This document shows positions 9,801 through 17,540 of a stretch of DNA of 64,000 nt, in pieces. The stretch comes from Phycisphaera sp. (GTDB lineage Bacteria > Planctomycetota > Phycisphaerae > Phycisphaerales > Zrk34). The first letter of the stretch is position 1. Every line of letters starts with the position of its first letter. The stretch spans positions 62,001-126,000 of the forward strand of contig WGMA01000012.1 of the NCBI GenBank assembly GCA_016125285.1. Reading direction: 5' to 3'. The position numbers were made by a program, and so were the translations under genes. Below the pieces are notes generated by a model. That model searched no databases. It saw only the letters and a list, made by a program, of their open reading frames with translations, and was not told where the DNA came from.

Positions 9801-10794
9801 GGCGATCGAGGGCTCGCTCGGCTCGCTGCTTTCGTCGTCGTCGGGCAAGGTCGAGGCGGAGGTCACGCGGCTGATGACGCAGTACGGCGTGCAGTCCGAT
9901 CCGGGCGCGTTCCTCGCGCGGGTCAGCGACGCCAACCGCCCGGTCGAGTCACGCATCGAGGCGCTGCGTCTGCTGGCGGCGCGGAAGCACGCGAAGCTCG
10001 ACGACGCGGTCAAGGACGCGCTGAACAGCAACGAGCCGCTGCTGCGTGCCGAGGCGACGCACGTGCTGGCCGGTCTGCGGCCGGACGACGCGGTGGCGGA
10101 GATCCGCAAGACGCTCGCGGGCGACTCGGTCGTCGGTCGTCAGCACGCGATGGAGGTGCTCGGCGAGATCGGTTCGGCGAGCGCCGACGCGCTGCTCGTC
10201 GATCAGGTCAACGCGCTCAAGAGCGGCAAGCTCGACGCCGCGGTGCGACTCGACGCGCTCGAGGCGGCGCAGGCGCACGCGGGCGAGTCGGCGAGCGTGA
10301 AGGCGGCGTTGGACGCGTACACGGCGTCGCTGCCGGCGGGCGACGTGGTCGCGCCGTTCAGCGCGGCGATGGAGGGCGGCGACGCGGCGCGCGGGCGCGT
10401 CATCTTCGATTCGCACGTCGCGGCGCAGTGCCTCCGCTGCCACACCGTCAACGGCGTCGGCGGCACGACGGGCCCGGACCTGTCGAAGGTCGCGACCCGC
10501 GCCAAGCGTGACTACCTGCTCGAGTCGCTGATCAACCCCAGCGCGAAGATCGCCCAAGGGTTCGAGATGGTCGTGATCACGACGAAGGACGGCAAGACGG
10601 TGGTCGGCACGCTGACCAGCGACAAGGGCGACAAGCTGACGCTGTCGCCCCCGGCGGGCGAGCCGGTGAGTGTGGACAAGTCGAACGTCGCGTCGCGCAC
10701 GTCGCAGAAGATCAGCGCGATGCCCCCGATGGGCGCGATCCTCAAGCCGATGGAGCTGCGCGACGTGATCGAGTACCTGTCGTCGCTGAAGTGA
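6874..10794 (+). CDS. Giant secreted PVC-type cytochrome c protein with HEAT repeats and a PA14 domain
   Basis: 1306 aa with signal peptide ([18 protein letters not shown]). Residues about 50-470 are the beta-propeller of the planctomycete membrane-bound dehydrogenase family ([49 protein letters not shown]). HEAT repeats follow (about 480-700). A PA14 domain occupies about 732-876 ([45 protein letters not shown]). A second helical stretch leads to one c-type haem site, CLRCH, near residue 1186, in the usual C-terminal PVC haem domain ([40 protein letters not shown]). It is probably a periplasmic redox protein acting on a sugar-like substrate; the PA14 insert suggests glycan binding. The start at 6874 has GAGGG upstream. 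Codons about 494-644 are unusually low in GC. Confidence 0.88.
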   Translation: [1306 protein letters not shown]

Positions 10795-10804
10795 CGCGGC
10801 GGTT

Positions 10805-10888
10805 TGTTTAGCGACGCCCCGCTGGGGCGTGCTACGGACGCGGCATGATTGAAGACTCAAGCACGCCCCCGCGGGACGTCGCTAAACA
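10805..10888. repeat. 29-bp inverted repeat (TTTAGCGACG family, copy 1)
   Basis: Arms 10805-10833 and 10860-10888 match as reverse complements at 27 of 29 positions; the outer ends are TGTTTAGCGACG and its complement. It sits between two convergent genes (stops at 10794 and 10897) and can fold on either strand, so it may serve as a shared transcript end. A related element lies inside 40095-40187. Confidence 0.85.
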
Positions 10889-10896
10889 GAGAACGA

Positions 10897-11586
10897 TTAC
10901 TTCTCCGCGCTCGCCGCGTCGATCAGCTTCTGGACGAGGTTGGTCCAGATGACGTAGCCCTCGTGGACCATGTGCAGGCCGTCGGACTTGAACAGTTCTT
11001 TGCGCGGCTTGCCGTCGTCGCCGATCATCGGCGCATCGATGTCCGCGTAGGCGCTGAGCGGGTCCTTGGCGATGTCCTCGGCGATCATCTTGTTCGCTTC
11101 GCGGATCTTCTCGACGAGGTTCCAGCGTTTGATGGACGGCTTGATCGCGATGAAGATCACGTGCGTCTTGGGCAGCTTGTCGTGCACGATGCCGACGAAC
11201 TTCTTCCAGTCGTCCAGCACGCGCTGCGGGGTCTTGCCGCCGCCGATGTCGTTGTCGCCCTCGTAGACGACGATGACGCGCGGCTTGTACGGCAGCACGA
11301 TCTGATCCATGTACGCCAGCACGTCCTCGAACTGCGAGCCGCCGAACCCGCGGTTGATCGGCTTGAGCTCGGGGAAGTACTTGTCGGTGTCCCACATGCG
11401 GATCGACGACGAGCCGACGAACAGCACGTGGTTCTGCTTCGGCGGGTTCTTCGCGTCGGCCTCGACCCACTTGTCGATCGTGCCCTTCCACTTGCCGGGA
11501 TCGGCGCGGAGCGCGGGGGTGACGACGAGCAGGCTCAGCGCGATCGCGCAGAGCGCGACGCGGACGGTGGTTGCGGTGCGTGTCAT
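10897..11586 (-). CDS. Secreted SGNH/GDSL-type hydrolase
   Basis: 229 aa. After a signal peptide (MTRTATTVRVALCAIALSLL) the four SGNH blocks are in place: block I VLFVGSSSIRMW with the nucleophile serine, block II NRGFGGSQ, block III VVYEGDNDI, and block V KSDGLHMVHEGY with the Asp-x-x-His pair. Members of this group in Planctomycetota act as esterases, often on acylated polysaccharides; the substrate here is unknown. It follows the ThuA gene on the same strand with a 36-base gap, so the two are probably one operon and both products are exported. Confidence 0.85.
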   Translation of the reverse strand: MTRTATTVRVALCAIALSLLVVTPALRADPGKWKGTIDKWVEADAKNPPKQNHVLFVGSSSIRMWDTDKYFPELKPINRGFGGSQFEDVLAYMDQIVLPYKPRVIVVYEGDNDIGGGKTPQRVLDDWKKFVGIVHDKLPKTHVIFIAIKPSIKRWNLVEKIREANKMIAEDIAKDPLSAYADIDAPMIGDDGKPRKELFKSDGLHMVHEGYVIWTNLVQKLIDAASAEK

Positions 11587-11622
11587 GGTGTGCCCTTTAC
11601 GGATTCAATCGCGGTGCGTGTG

Positions 11623-12516
11623 TTACTTGACGCTGACGACCTCGTCCTTGGGGAAGTCGTCGGGGACGGGGATGGTGACCTTGCCGGTCGCGGCCCACTC
11701 GGCGCCGCGCGCGGTGGTAACCTGGAACCCGCGGCACTTCATCGAGTAGTCCGCGTGGCCCATGGGTGTGTGGTAGATGCGGCCCTTGCCGTAGCTGAGG
11801 ACCATCATCATCGGCTCGTTCTTGCCGCGGCCGCCCATGGCCGGGTCGGAGTACGCGGTGGCGAGCACGGTCATGTTCTCGGCCGGGCCGCGGAGGCTGT
11901 CGTACAACTCGTCCTGCGCGTGCATCCATTCGGCGGGCAGGCCCTTGGTGATCGGGTGGTCGGCGTCGTGGATGGTGACCTTGAACGGGTGCTGCTTGCC
12001 GTGGTGGCCGCCGCCGCCCTTGGACTCGTCGCGGACGAACTTGCCGTCCTCGAAGTAGACGTACGGGCCGGACTTCTCGTTGCGTCCGCCCCACCCGCCG
12101 AGGCCGATCATCTTGTTGTACTCGTCCCAGCCGCCGAACGAGTTGTTCGCGGCGTGGAGGATGACCAGGCCGCCGCCGTTCTTGACGTAGTCGATGAACG
12201 CGGTCTGGACCTCCTCGGGCCACATGTCGCCGTTGTAGTTGCTGACCAGCACGTCGTACGCCTTGAAGTCGGGGCGCCACGCGTCCCACGCGGCCTTGTC
12301 CTTGTTACCCTTCGGCGGGGACGTGGAGATGTCAACGGTGAATCGTCCGCTGTCCTCGAGGGCCTGCTTGATGATGGGCGTGGTGGACTGCCACTTGTGG
12401 TTGTTCTGCCCGTCAATGATCAGGGCCTTGAGTTTGTCCGCAGCGTGCGCGGGCACGGCGAAGGCGAAGGCGGTGAAGGCGGTGACAGCGAGCAGGGTCT
12501 GGCGACGGGTGATCAT
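11623..12516 (-). CDS. Exported ThuA-domain protein
   Basis: 297 aa. The N-terminus [20 protein letters not shown] is an export signal with twin arginines. The ThuA (trehalose-utilisation, glutamine-amidotransferase-like) fold follows: [57 protein letters not shown], and the C-terminal [17 protein letters not shown]. The usual amidotransferase cysteine is replaced in this family, and the catalytic role is unsettled. A Gly/His-rich loop ([12 protein letters not shown]) is visible near residue 168. First gene of a two-gene unit with the SGNH hydrolase, which suggests work on the same carbohydrate. Confidence 0.85.
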   Translation of the reverse strand: MITRRQTLLAVTAFTAFAFAVPAHAADKLKALIIDGQNNHKWQSTTPIIKQALEDSGRFTVDISTSPPKGNKDKAAWDAWRPDFKAYDVLVSNYNGDMWPEEVQTAFIDYVKNGGGLVILHAANNSFGGWDEYNKMIGLGGWGGRNEKSGPYVYFEDGKFVRDESKGGGGHHGKQHPFKVTIHDADHPITKGLPAEWMHAQDELYDSLRGPAENMTVLATAYSDPAMGGRGKNEPMMMVLSYGKGRIYHTPMGHADYSMKCRGFQVTTARGAEWAATGKVTIPVPDDFPKDEVVSVK

Positions 12517-12608
12517 GGCGTGTGCGCTCCGTTGGGGGAGGGATCCGGTGTGATGCCCGCAGCAGCGTAGGGCGGCGCGGCGGGCGGATCAAGAACGCCG
12601 GAGCGCGG

Positions 12609-12797
12609 TCATGCGTCGTGGCGGCTGCTCCAGGCGACCCACACAGAACCGAAGATGAGCGCAATCCCGAGCAGGCAGCCCATTGACCACGCGCCTGCCT
12701 GCGGAGCGTCATCCGGGAGGCCGTTGCGCAGTTCTCCGATCAGGCAAAGCACCCAGAACGCGGTGATCCCTGTCCAGACTTTGCTCCGCGTGCTCAC
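12609..12797 (-). CDS. Small two-helix membrane protein, 62 aa
   Basis: Start codon GTG at 12797 with GAGG about 8 bases upstream and a TATACT box 15-20 bases further up on the minus strand. The product has two hydrophobic segments (VWTGITAFWVLCLIGEL and GAWSMGCLLGIALIFGSVWV) joined by a short polar loop, and ends WSSRHDA. No family recognised. It is divergent from the methyltransferase gene starting at 12843, so the two promoters overlap. Composition and ribosome site favour a real gene, but it is short and lies in a region open in several frames. Confidence 0.5.
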   Translation of the reverse strand: MSTRSKVWTGITAFWVLCLIGELRNGLPDDAPQAGAWSMGCLLGIALIFGSVWVAWSSRHDA

Positions 12798-12842
12798 AGG
12801 CGAATCCTCGTCGCAGTATAGACCGGCCGCGCACCTGCTATC

Positions 12843-13943
12843 ATGCCGCCCATGGATCGACGATACGACAAGGGCGGACGCGGTGGCGGCGGGAACTACG
12901 GCGATCGGCGTGGCGGCGGTGGCGGTTACAGCGACCGCGGCCCGCAGCGCGGCGGAGATCGCGGAGGCAAGCCGTACGGCGGCAACCCGCGCCCCTTGCG
13001 CAAGCCCCCGCTGCTCATCCAGCCCACCACGCTGTGGGACTATCCCTCGCAGCACTACGGCGACGGCGACGAGATGCAGGGCGACCGCGAGTACCGCGGC
13101 GCGACGCCCAGCTACATCATCTGGAACCTGCTGCAGCGCTACACGCGCGAGGGCGACCTCGTCATCGACCCGTGCTGCGGCAGCGGCACGACGCTCGACG
13201 TGGCGCGCGACCTCAAGCGCAAGGCGCTCGGCTACGACGTGAACCCGCAACGCGAAGACATCTTCAACGTCGACGCACGCAAGCTCCCGCCGGAGCTGAC
13301 CGGCAAGGTCGACTTCGTGTTCATCGACCCGCCCTACTCCACGCACATCGACTACTCCGACGACCCGCGCTGCATCGGCAAGCTCGACGCGTCCAATCCC
13401 GAGGGCGGTTACTACGAGGCGATGGAGCAGGTGATCGGCGAGATCGCCCGCGTGCTCAAGCCCGGCGCCTACATGGGGCTGTACGTGTCGGACTCGTTCG
13501 TGAAGGGCGGCGAGCGTGGCGGGTTCGAGCCGATCGGCTTCGAGCTGTTCGCGCTGCTGCGCAAGCGGCTCGAGCCGGTGGACATCGTCAGCGTGGTGCG
13601 CCACAACAAGACGCTGGAGATGGGCAACTACCGCCGCGCCGCCGAGGAAGGCAACTTCTATCTGCGCGGGTTCAACTACCTGTTCATCATGCGCAAGCCG
13701 GGCAAGGGACGCGACATCAAGGTCCTGCGCGGCGAGGAGCGCGCCACCGGCAAGCTGTCCAACGACACCCGCCGACCCGTCGCCAAGGCCACCGGTCACT
13801 ACATGCGACGGGGCGACGTGACCGGCGGCAAGAACACGCGACGCGAGCGTGACCAGCGCGGCGGCAAGGGCGGCGACAAGCCCTACGGCGGTGATAAACC
13901 GCGTGGCGGGGGCGGTCGACGCGGCGGGCGCGGCGATAAATAG
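12843..13943 (+). CDS. N6/N4- or N2-type methyltransferase flanked by RGG-like tails
   Basis: 366 aa. The middle (about 60-290) is a class-I SAM-dependent methyltransferase: motif I DPCCGSGTT at 109-117 and the catalytic motif DPPY at 162-165, then IARVLKPGAYMGLYVSD. DPPY is shared by DNA adenine and cytosine-N4 methylases and by some RNA guanine-N2 and adenine-N6 enzymes. What is unusual is the framing: residues 10-50 are GGRGGGGNYG, DRRGGGGGYS, RGGDRGG and so on, and the last 40 residues are again Gly/Arg/Lys-rich (KPRGGGGRRGGRGDK). RGG-like tails usually bind RNA, so an RNA substrate is my inference. No restriction enzyme is nearby. ATG at 12843 or 12852. Confidence 0.75.
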   Translation: MPPMDRRYDKGGRGGGGNYGDRRGGGGGYSDRGPQRGGDRGGKPYGGNPRPLRKPPLLIQPTTLWDYPSQHYGDGDEMQGDREYRGATPSYIIWNLLQRYTREGDLVIDPCCGSGTTLDVARDLKRKALGYDVNPQREDIFNVDARKLPPELTGKVDFVFIDPPYSTHIDYSDDPRCIGKLDASNPEGGYYEAMEQVIGEIARVLKPGAYMGLYVSDSFVKGGERGGFEPIGFELFALLRKRLEPVDIVSVVRHNKTLEMGNYRRAAEEGNFYLRGFNYLFIMRKPGKGRDIKVLRGEERATGKLSNDTRRPVAKATGHYMRRGDVTGGKNTRRERDQRGGKGGDKPYGGDKPRGGGGRRGGRGDK

Positions 13944-14052
13944 CCGCGTTTCGACCGGTTCACCGGCCTATAATCCGGCATCAGTTCAAGAAGTTCTGCA
14001 ACGAACAACCCACTCGCTGCATCGTATTACTAGTGAGAGGGGGGTGCAGATC

Positions 14053-15021
14053 ATGAACGTTATCAACCAGAACGATCAGCTGAAACACCCGTGGATGGTC
14101 GCGGTCTGGCCCGGCATGGGTCAGGTGGCGCTGGCCGCGGGCTACTACCTCATGTCGAAACTCGGCATGAAGAAGATCATGGAGCTGCCGTCGCGCGAGT
14201 ACTTCGACGTCGACCACATCGACGTCGCCGACGGCCTGGCGACCGCCGGTCGGCTGCCGCAGAACTCGCTGTACCTCTGGCGGGACGACGCGGCCAAGCA
14301 CGACCTGCTCGTGTTCATCGGCGAGTCGCAGCCGAAGCACAACCGCTACGGGTTCTGCCACGCGCTGATCGACGTGGCCGAGGAGATGCACGTCGAGCGC
14401 GTGTTCACCTTCGCGGCGATGGCCACGCAGCTGCACCCGAGCGGCAACCCGCGTGTCTTCGCCGCGGCGACCGATCAGCAGGCGCTCAACGAACTCAAGG
14501 AGTTCGAGGCCGAGCCGCTGGAAGAGGGGCAGATCGGCGGACTCAACGGCGTGCTGCTGGCCGCGGCGAACGAGCGCGGCCTGCCGGGCGCGTGCCTGCT
14601 GGGTGAGATGCCGTTCTTCGCCGCGCAGGTGCCCAACCCCAAGGCGTCGCTCGCCGTGCTGCACGTGTTCGACAAGCTGATGGGCATCGAGCTCGACCTG
14701 CACGAACTCGAGGAGCAGGCGGTGATCGTCGAGTCGAGCCTGCTCGAACTGCTCGAGCGTCTCGAACTGGCGCAGGGCGAGCAGAAGAGCGACGACGACA
14801 ACGAGTTCTCGATCCCCGAGGTCGCCCGGCAGGACGAAGACACACCGGGGCACGACCCGTTCCACCTTGAGCCGTCCGACGAGCGCCGCATCGAAGAGCT
14901 GTTCGACAAGGCCCGGCGCGACCGTGCCCAGGCCGTGGACCTCAAACGCGAGCTCGACCGCCACGGCGTGTTCAAGCGCTACGAGGACCGGTTCCTGGAC
15001 CTGTTCCGCAAAGCCGAGTAA
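14053..15021 (+). CDS. PAC2 family protein (proteasome-assembly-chaperone-2-like)
   Basis: 322 aa, soluble. The N-terminal 215 residues match the PAC2 (DUF75) family: HPWMVAVWPGMGQVALAAGY, LLVFIGESQPKHNRYGFCHA, VERVFTFAAMATQLHPSGNP, and GLNGVLLAAANERGLPGACL then LGEMP. The last 100 residues are acidic and predicted helical (LEEQAVIVESSLLELLERLE, then SDDDNEFS), ending in a charged region. Its role in bacteria is not established. GAGAGGGGGG upstream of the ATG at 14053 decides the start. It follows the methyltransferase by about 110 bases and may be cotranscribed. Confidence 0.8.
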   Translation: MNVINQNDQLKHPWMVAVWPGMGQVALAAGYYLMSKLGMKKIMELPSREYFDVDHIDVADGLATAGRLPQNSLYLWRDDAAKHDLLVFIGESQPKHNRYGFCHALIDVAEEMHVERVFTFAAMATQLHPSGNPRVFAAATDQQALNELKEFEAEPLEEGQIGGLNGVLLAAANERGLPGACLLGEMPFFAAQVPNPKASLAVLHVFDKLMGIELDLHELEEQAVIVESSLLELLERLELAQGEQKSDDDNEFSIPEVARQDEDTPGHDPFHLEPSDERRIEELFDKARRDRAQAVDLKRELDRHGVFKRYEDRFLDLFRKAE

Positions 15022-15145
15022 CTGGGAAGTGGGAGCTCGGATCTGGGAACCGGCGATTCGAGCCCTTACCGTGGCACGCGCTGCGTGTGGTGATGCGAGT
15101 CTCGACGCCGCGCCGGTTCTCCGCTCCGAGTTCCGCGATCCCGGT

Positions 15146-15183
15146 TAAAACAACAGCCCCCGGCCGCGTGCGACCGGGGGCTG
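15146..15183 (-). terminator. Intrinsic terminator for the duplicated cysteine-motif protein gene
   Basis: A perfect 10-bp stem (CAGCCCCCGG, 10-base loop, CCGGGGGCTG at 15154-15183). On the minus strand it is followed by TTGTTTTAA, so it mainly ends the gene at 15217-15597. It may also slow transcription from the opposite side. Confidence 0.8.
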
Positions 15184-15216
15184 CTTCAATTCGGAATCAG
15201 ATCGAGCGCCGCCTGG

Positions 15217-15597
15217 TTACTTGGCGCCCTTCGCCGGAGCGTGGACCTTGGCGAGGTTCGCCTTGGGGTCCTTGTCGAACTTGGCCTTGCAGTCGCCGCA
15301 GCAGAAGCCGACGGTGACGGTCGAGACCTTGTCGCCCGCGTCCTTGCCTGACATCGGGCACTTGCCCTCTTCGGCCTTCGCGACCTTGCTGAGGTACGCG
15401 CCGGGGTTCTTGTCGAACTTGCCCTTGCAGTTGTTGCAGCAGAAGTGGACCTCGACGCTGGTGGTCTTGTCGGGGTCGACGCTCTTGCCGGACATCGGAC
15501 ACTTGTCGTTGATCGGTCCGGACTCCGCGGCGATGGCGACGCCGAGGCCCAGAGCGACCAAACACACGAACGCGATTGCGATCTTGGCGGTCTTCAT
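15217..15597 (-). CDS. Exported protein with two tandem CPMSGK / CCxxC metal-binding-like domains
   Basis: 126 aa. A signal peptide (MKTAKIAIAFVCLVALGLGV) is followed by two copies of the same 45-residue unit: CPMSGK, about 13 residues, then V-x-FCC-x2-CK-x-KFDK-P. The cysteines are C33, C53, C54, C57 in unit one and C80, C99, C100, C103 in unit two. The layout resembles YHS/TRASH-type metal-binding modules, so binding of a soft metal ion or haem-related role in the periplasm is plausible but unproven. GAGG 8 bases upstream fixes the start at 15597. A perfect terminator follows. Confidence 0.7.
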   Translation of the reverse strand: MKTAKIAIAFVCLVALGLGVAIAAESGPINDKCPMSGKSVDPDKTTSVEVHFCCNNCKGKFDKNPGAYLSKVAKAEEGKCPMSGKDAGDKVSTVTVGFCCGDCKAKFDKDPKANLAKVHAPAKGAK

Positions 15598-15838
15598 GGT
15601 ACGTATCCTCGAGTGTGGTGCACCTCCCGAGCGTTTGGCCGTGGCCACGTAGCCACTACACTCCCCGCGCTCGAGTGAAGGCACATTGTATAGGCGCACT
15701 ACCCGTCGCATCAAGCGGACCCTACGTATTCATACAACCGCACCCCGCCGCCCGCGCCACCGCTCCCCCGCCGCGTACAATGTCTCACCTGCGGCACGAT
15801 CCTTGTCCAACGCGGCCAACCGCCCCGGAGCACTGCAC

Positions 15839-16726
15839 ATGCGTCGGATCAGCTACGCCCTTTTCGCACTGATTACCGTCACCGCGGTCGCCCCCCTGCG
15901 CGCCGCGGACGACACGCCCGGCCTCGACGCCGCGTTCGCCGATCCCGCCGAGCGCGACCTCTACCTCTGGCTCGTGTCGCGCACCGACAAGAAGCCGCAC
16001 GTCGAGATGAAGAACGGCAAGGTCGCGTGGGTCGGCCTCGAGGGCGAGAACCTCTACCAGCTCAGCCTGCACTTCGACGACGACCGCCGCGTCGTCAAGC
16101 TCGTGTGCAACCAGGCCGGGTTCCACAACGACGAGCTCGAGAAACTCGCCGGGTTCAAACGCCTCAAGGACATCACCGCGTGGCACAACTTCCGCCACGG
16201 CGAGCTGAACGCGCCCGGCGAGAACCTCGCGTCGTGCGCGGGGCTCGCGGCGTTCAGGTCCGGCGTGCTGGAGTCCGTGAACTTCGGCGGCGGGAAGTTC
16301 GACCGGGACGGCGTCGCCGCGATCGTCGCCGTGCCCACGCTCAAGAACGCCAAGATCTACCACACGCGTGTCGACGACGAGGCGTGCACGTTGTTCGCGA
16401 ACGACACGCACATCGAGTACCTGAACCTCGGCCCGCAGTTCTCGATGCGCATCACCGACGCCGCGCTCGAACCGATCGGCACGATGAAGGCGATCAAGCA
16501 CCTCGAGCTCAACGAGACGCGCTTCACGTGGGCGGGTCTGCAGCACCTCGCGAAGCTCAAGGGCCAGCTCGAGAAGATCGAGTTCAAACAGGCGTGGATC
16601 GACGAAGCGGACCTCGCGAAGCTGCGCGACGCGCTGCCGGGGACGACCATCGAGTACACGCCCGCCGACGACAAGCAGATGGAGCAGCTGAAGAACCGCA
16701 TCGAGCAGGCGAGCAAATCGAAGTGA
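15839..16726 (+). CDS. Secreted leucine-rich-repeat-like protein
   Basis: 295 aa. Signal peptide MRRISYALFALITVTAVAPL, then about ten LRR-like steps of the cysteine-containing planctomycete type (LEKLAGFKRLKDITAWHNFR, TLKNAKIYHTRVDDEACTLF, MKAIKHLELNETRFTWAGLQ). The C-terminus is charged and helical (DDKQMEQLKNRIEQASKSK). A binding rather than catalytic role is likely. The start at 15839 is chosen for the signal peptide. Its stop codon overlaps the GTG start of the TatD gene, so the two are translationally coupled. Confidence 0.7.
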   Translation: MRRISYALFALITVTAVAPLRAADDTPGLDAAFADPAERDLYLWLVSRTDKKPHVEMKNGKVAWVGLEGENLYQLSLHFDDDRRVVKLVCNQAGFHNDELEKLAGFKRLKDITAWHNFRHGELNAPGENLASCAGLAAFRSGVLESVNFGGGKFDRDGVAAIVAVPTLKNAKIYHTRVDDEACTLFANDTHIEYLNLGPQFSMRITDAALEPIGTMKAIKHLELNETRFTWAGLQHLAKLKGQLEKIEFKQAWIDEADLAKLRDALPGTTIEYTPADDKQMEQLKNRIEQASKSK

Positions 16727-17535
16727 ACCCCGCGCCACGATACGACGCCCACTGCCACTACCACCACGAGCCGATCGCCTCGCGGTGGGCGGAGATGCTC
16801 GTGTCGCTCAACGAGCTGAACGTGCGCGGCGCGGTGGTGTGCGGCACGGCGCCCGACGACTGGGACGCCGTCGACGCGCTGGCGGATCGGCACACGTGGG
16901 TCACGCCCGCCTTCGGCATCCACCCGTGGTACCTGCACGGCGCGACCGGCGACTGGAAGGCGCAGCTCCGCACGCGGCTCGATCGACCCGGCGCGGTCGT
17001 CGGCGAGATCGGCATCGATCACGGCCGCGACGCGTCCGAGTGGGCGACGCAGGAGGACGTGTTCGTGTGGCAGCTCGAGGAGGCGGCCCGCCGCAACCTC
17101 CCCGCGTGCATCCACTGCGTGCGCGCCGACGGGCGACTGCTCGAACTGCTCGAATCGCACGACCGACCCGCGTGCGGTTACCTGCTGCACGGCACGCACG
17201 CGTCCGCGGAGATGACCCGACGCTTCGTCGAGCTCGGCGCGTGGCTGTCGTACTCCGCCAACACGCTCAGCCGCGACCGCGTCCGCAAGGCGATCCGCGC
17301 CGCGCCGATCGATCGCGTACTCATCGAGACCGACGCGCCCTACATGCCGCCCGAACCCTGCGTGTCACGCTACGAGCTGGCCGGCGACGACGACCGCCGA
17401 TACAACCACCCCGCCAACCTCGCCGTCGGCTACGAACGCGCCGCGCTGGCGCTGAAGATGGACATCGATGAACTCGCCGCACGCGTCGCGGAGAACTACG
17501 CGGCGCTGTTCGGTGCGATGGACAACATCAAATAA
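16723..17535 (+). CDS. TatD-family metal-dependent hydrolase
   Basis: 270 aa, cytoplasmic. The GTG start at 16723 overlaps the upstream stop (GTGA). TIM-barrel amidohydrolase ligands are present in order: YDAHCHYHH (HxH) at the N-terminus, VGEIGIDHG with the bridging Glu, PACIHCVRADG, YLLHGTHAS, and LIETDAPYMPP with the catalytic Asp. TatD proteins are 3'-5' exonucleases or DNases, and some act on D-aminoacyl substrates. The exact activity cannot be told from sequence. It lies in one unit with the LRR-like protein. Confidence 0.85.
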   Translation: MNPAPRYDAHCHYHHEPIASRWAEMLVSLNELNVRGAVVCGTAPDDWDAVDALADRHTWVTPAFGIHPWYLHGATGDWKAQLRTRLDRPGAVVGEIGIDHGRDASEWATQEDVFVWQLEEAARRNLPACIHCVRADGRLLELLESHDRPACGYLLHGTHASAEMTRRFVELGAWLSYSANTLSRDRVRKAIRAAPIDRVLIETDAPYMPPEPCVSRYELAGDDDRRYNHPANLAVGYERAALALKMDIDELAARVAENYAALFGAMDNIK

Positions 17536-17540
17536 AGCGA

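Noticed and set aside
12843-13943. Restriction-modification system
   Set aside because: The methyltransferase has no restriction or specificity gene nearby and its RGG tails do not fit.
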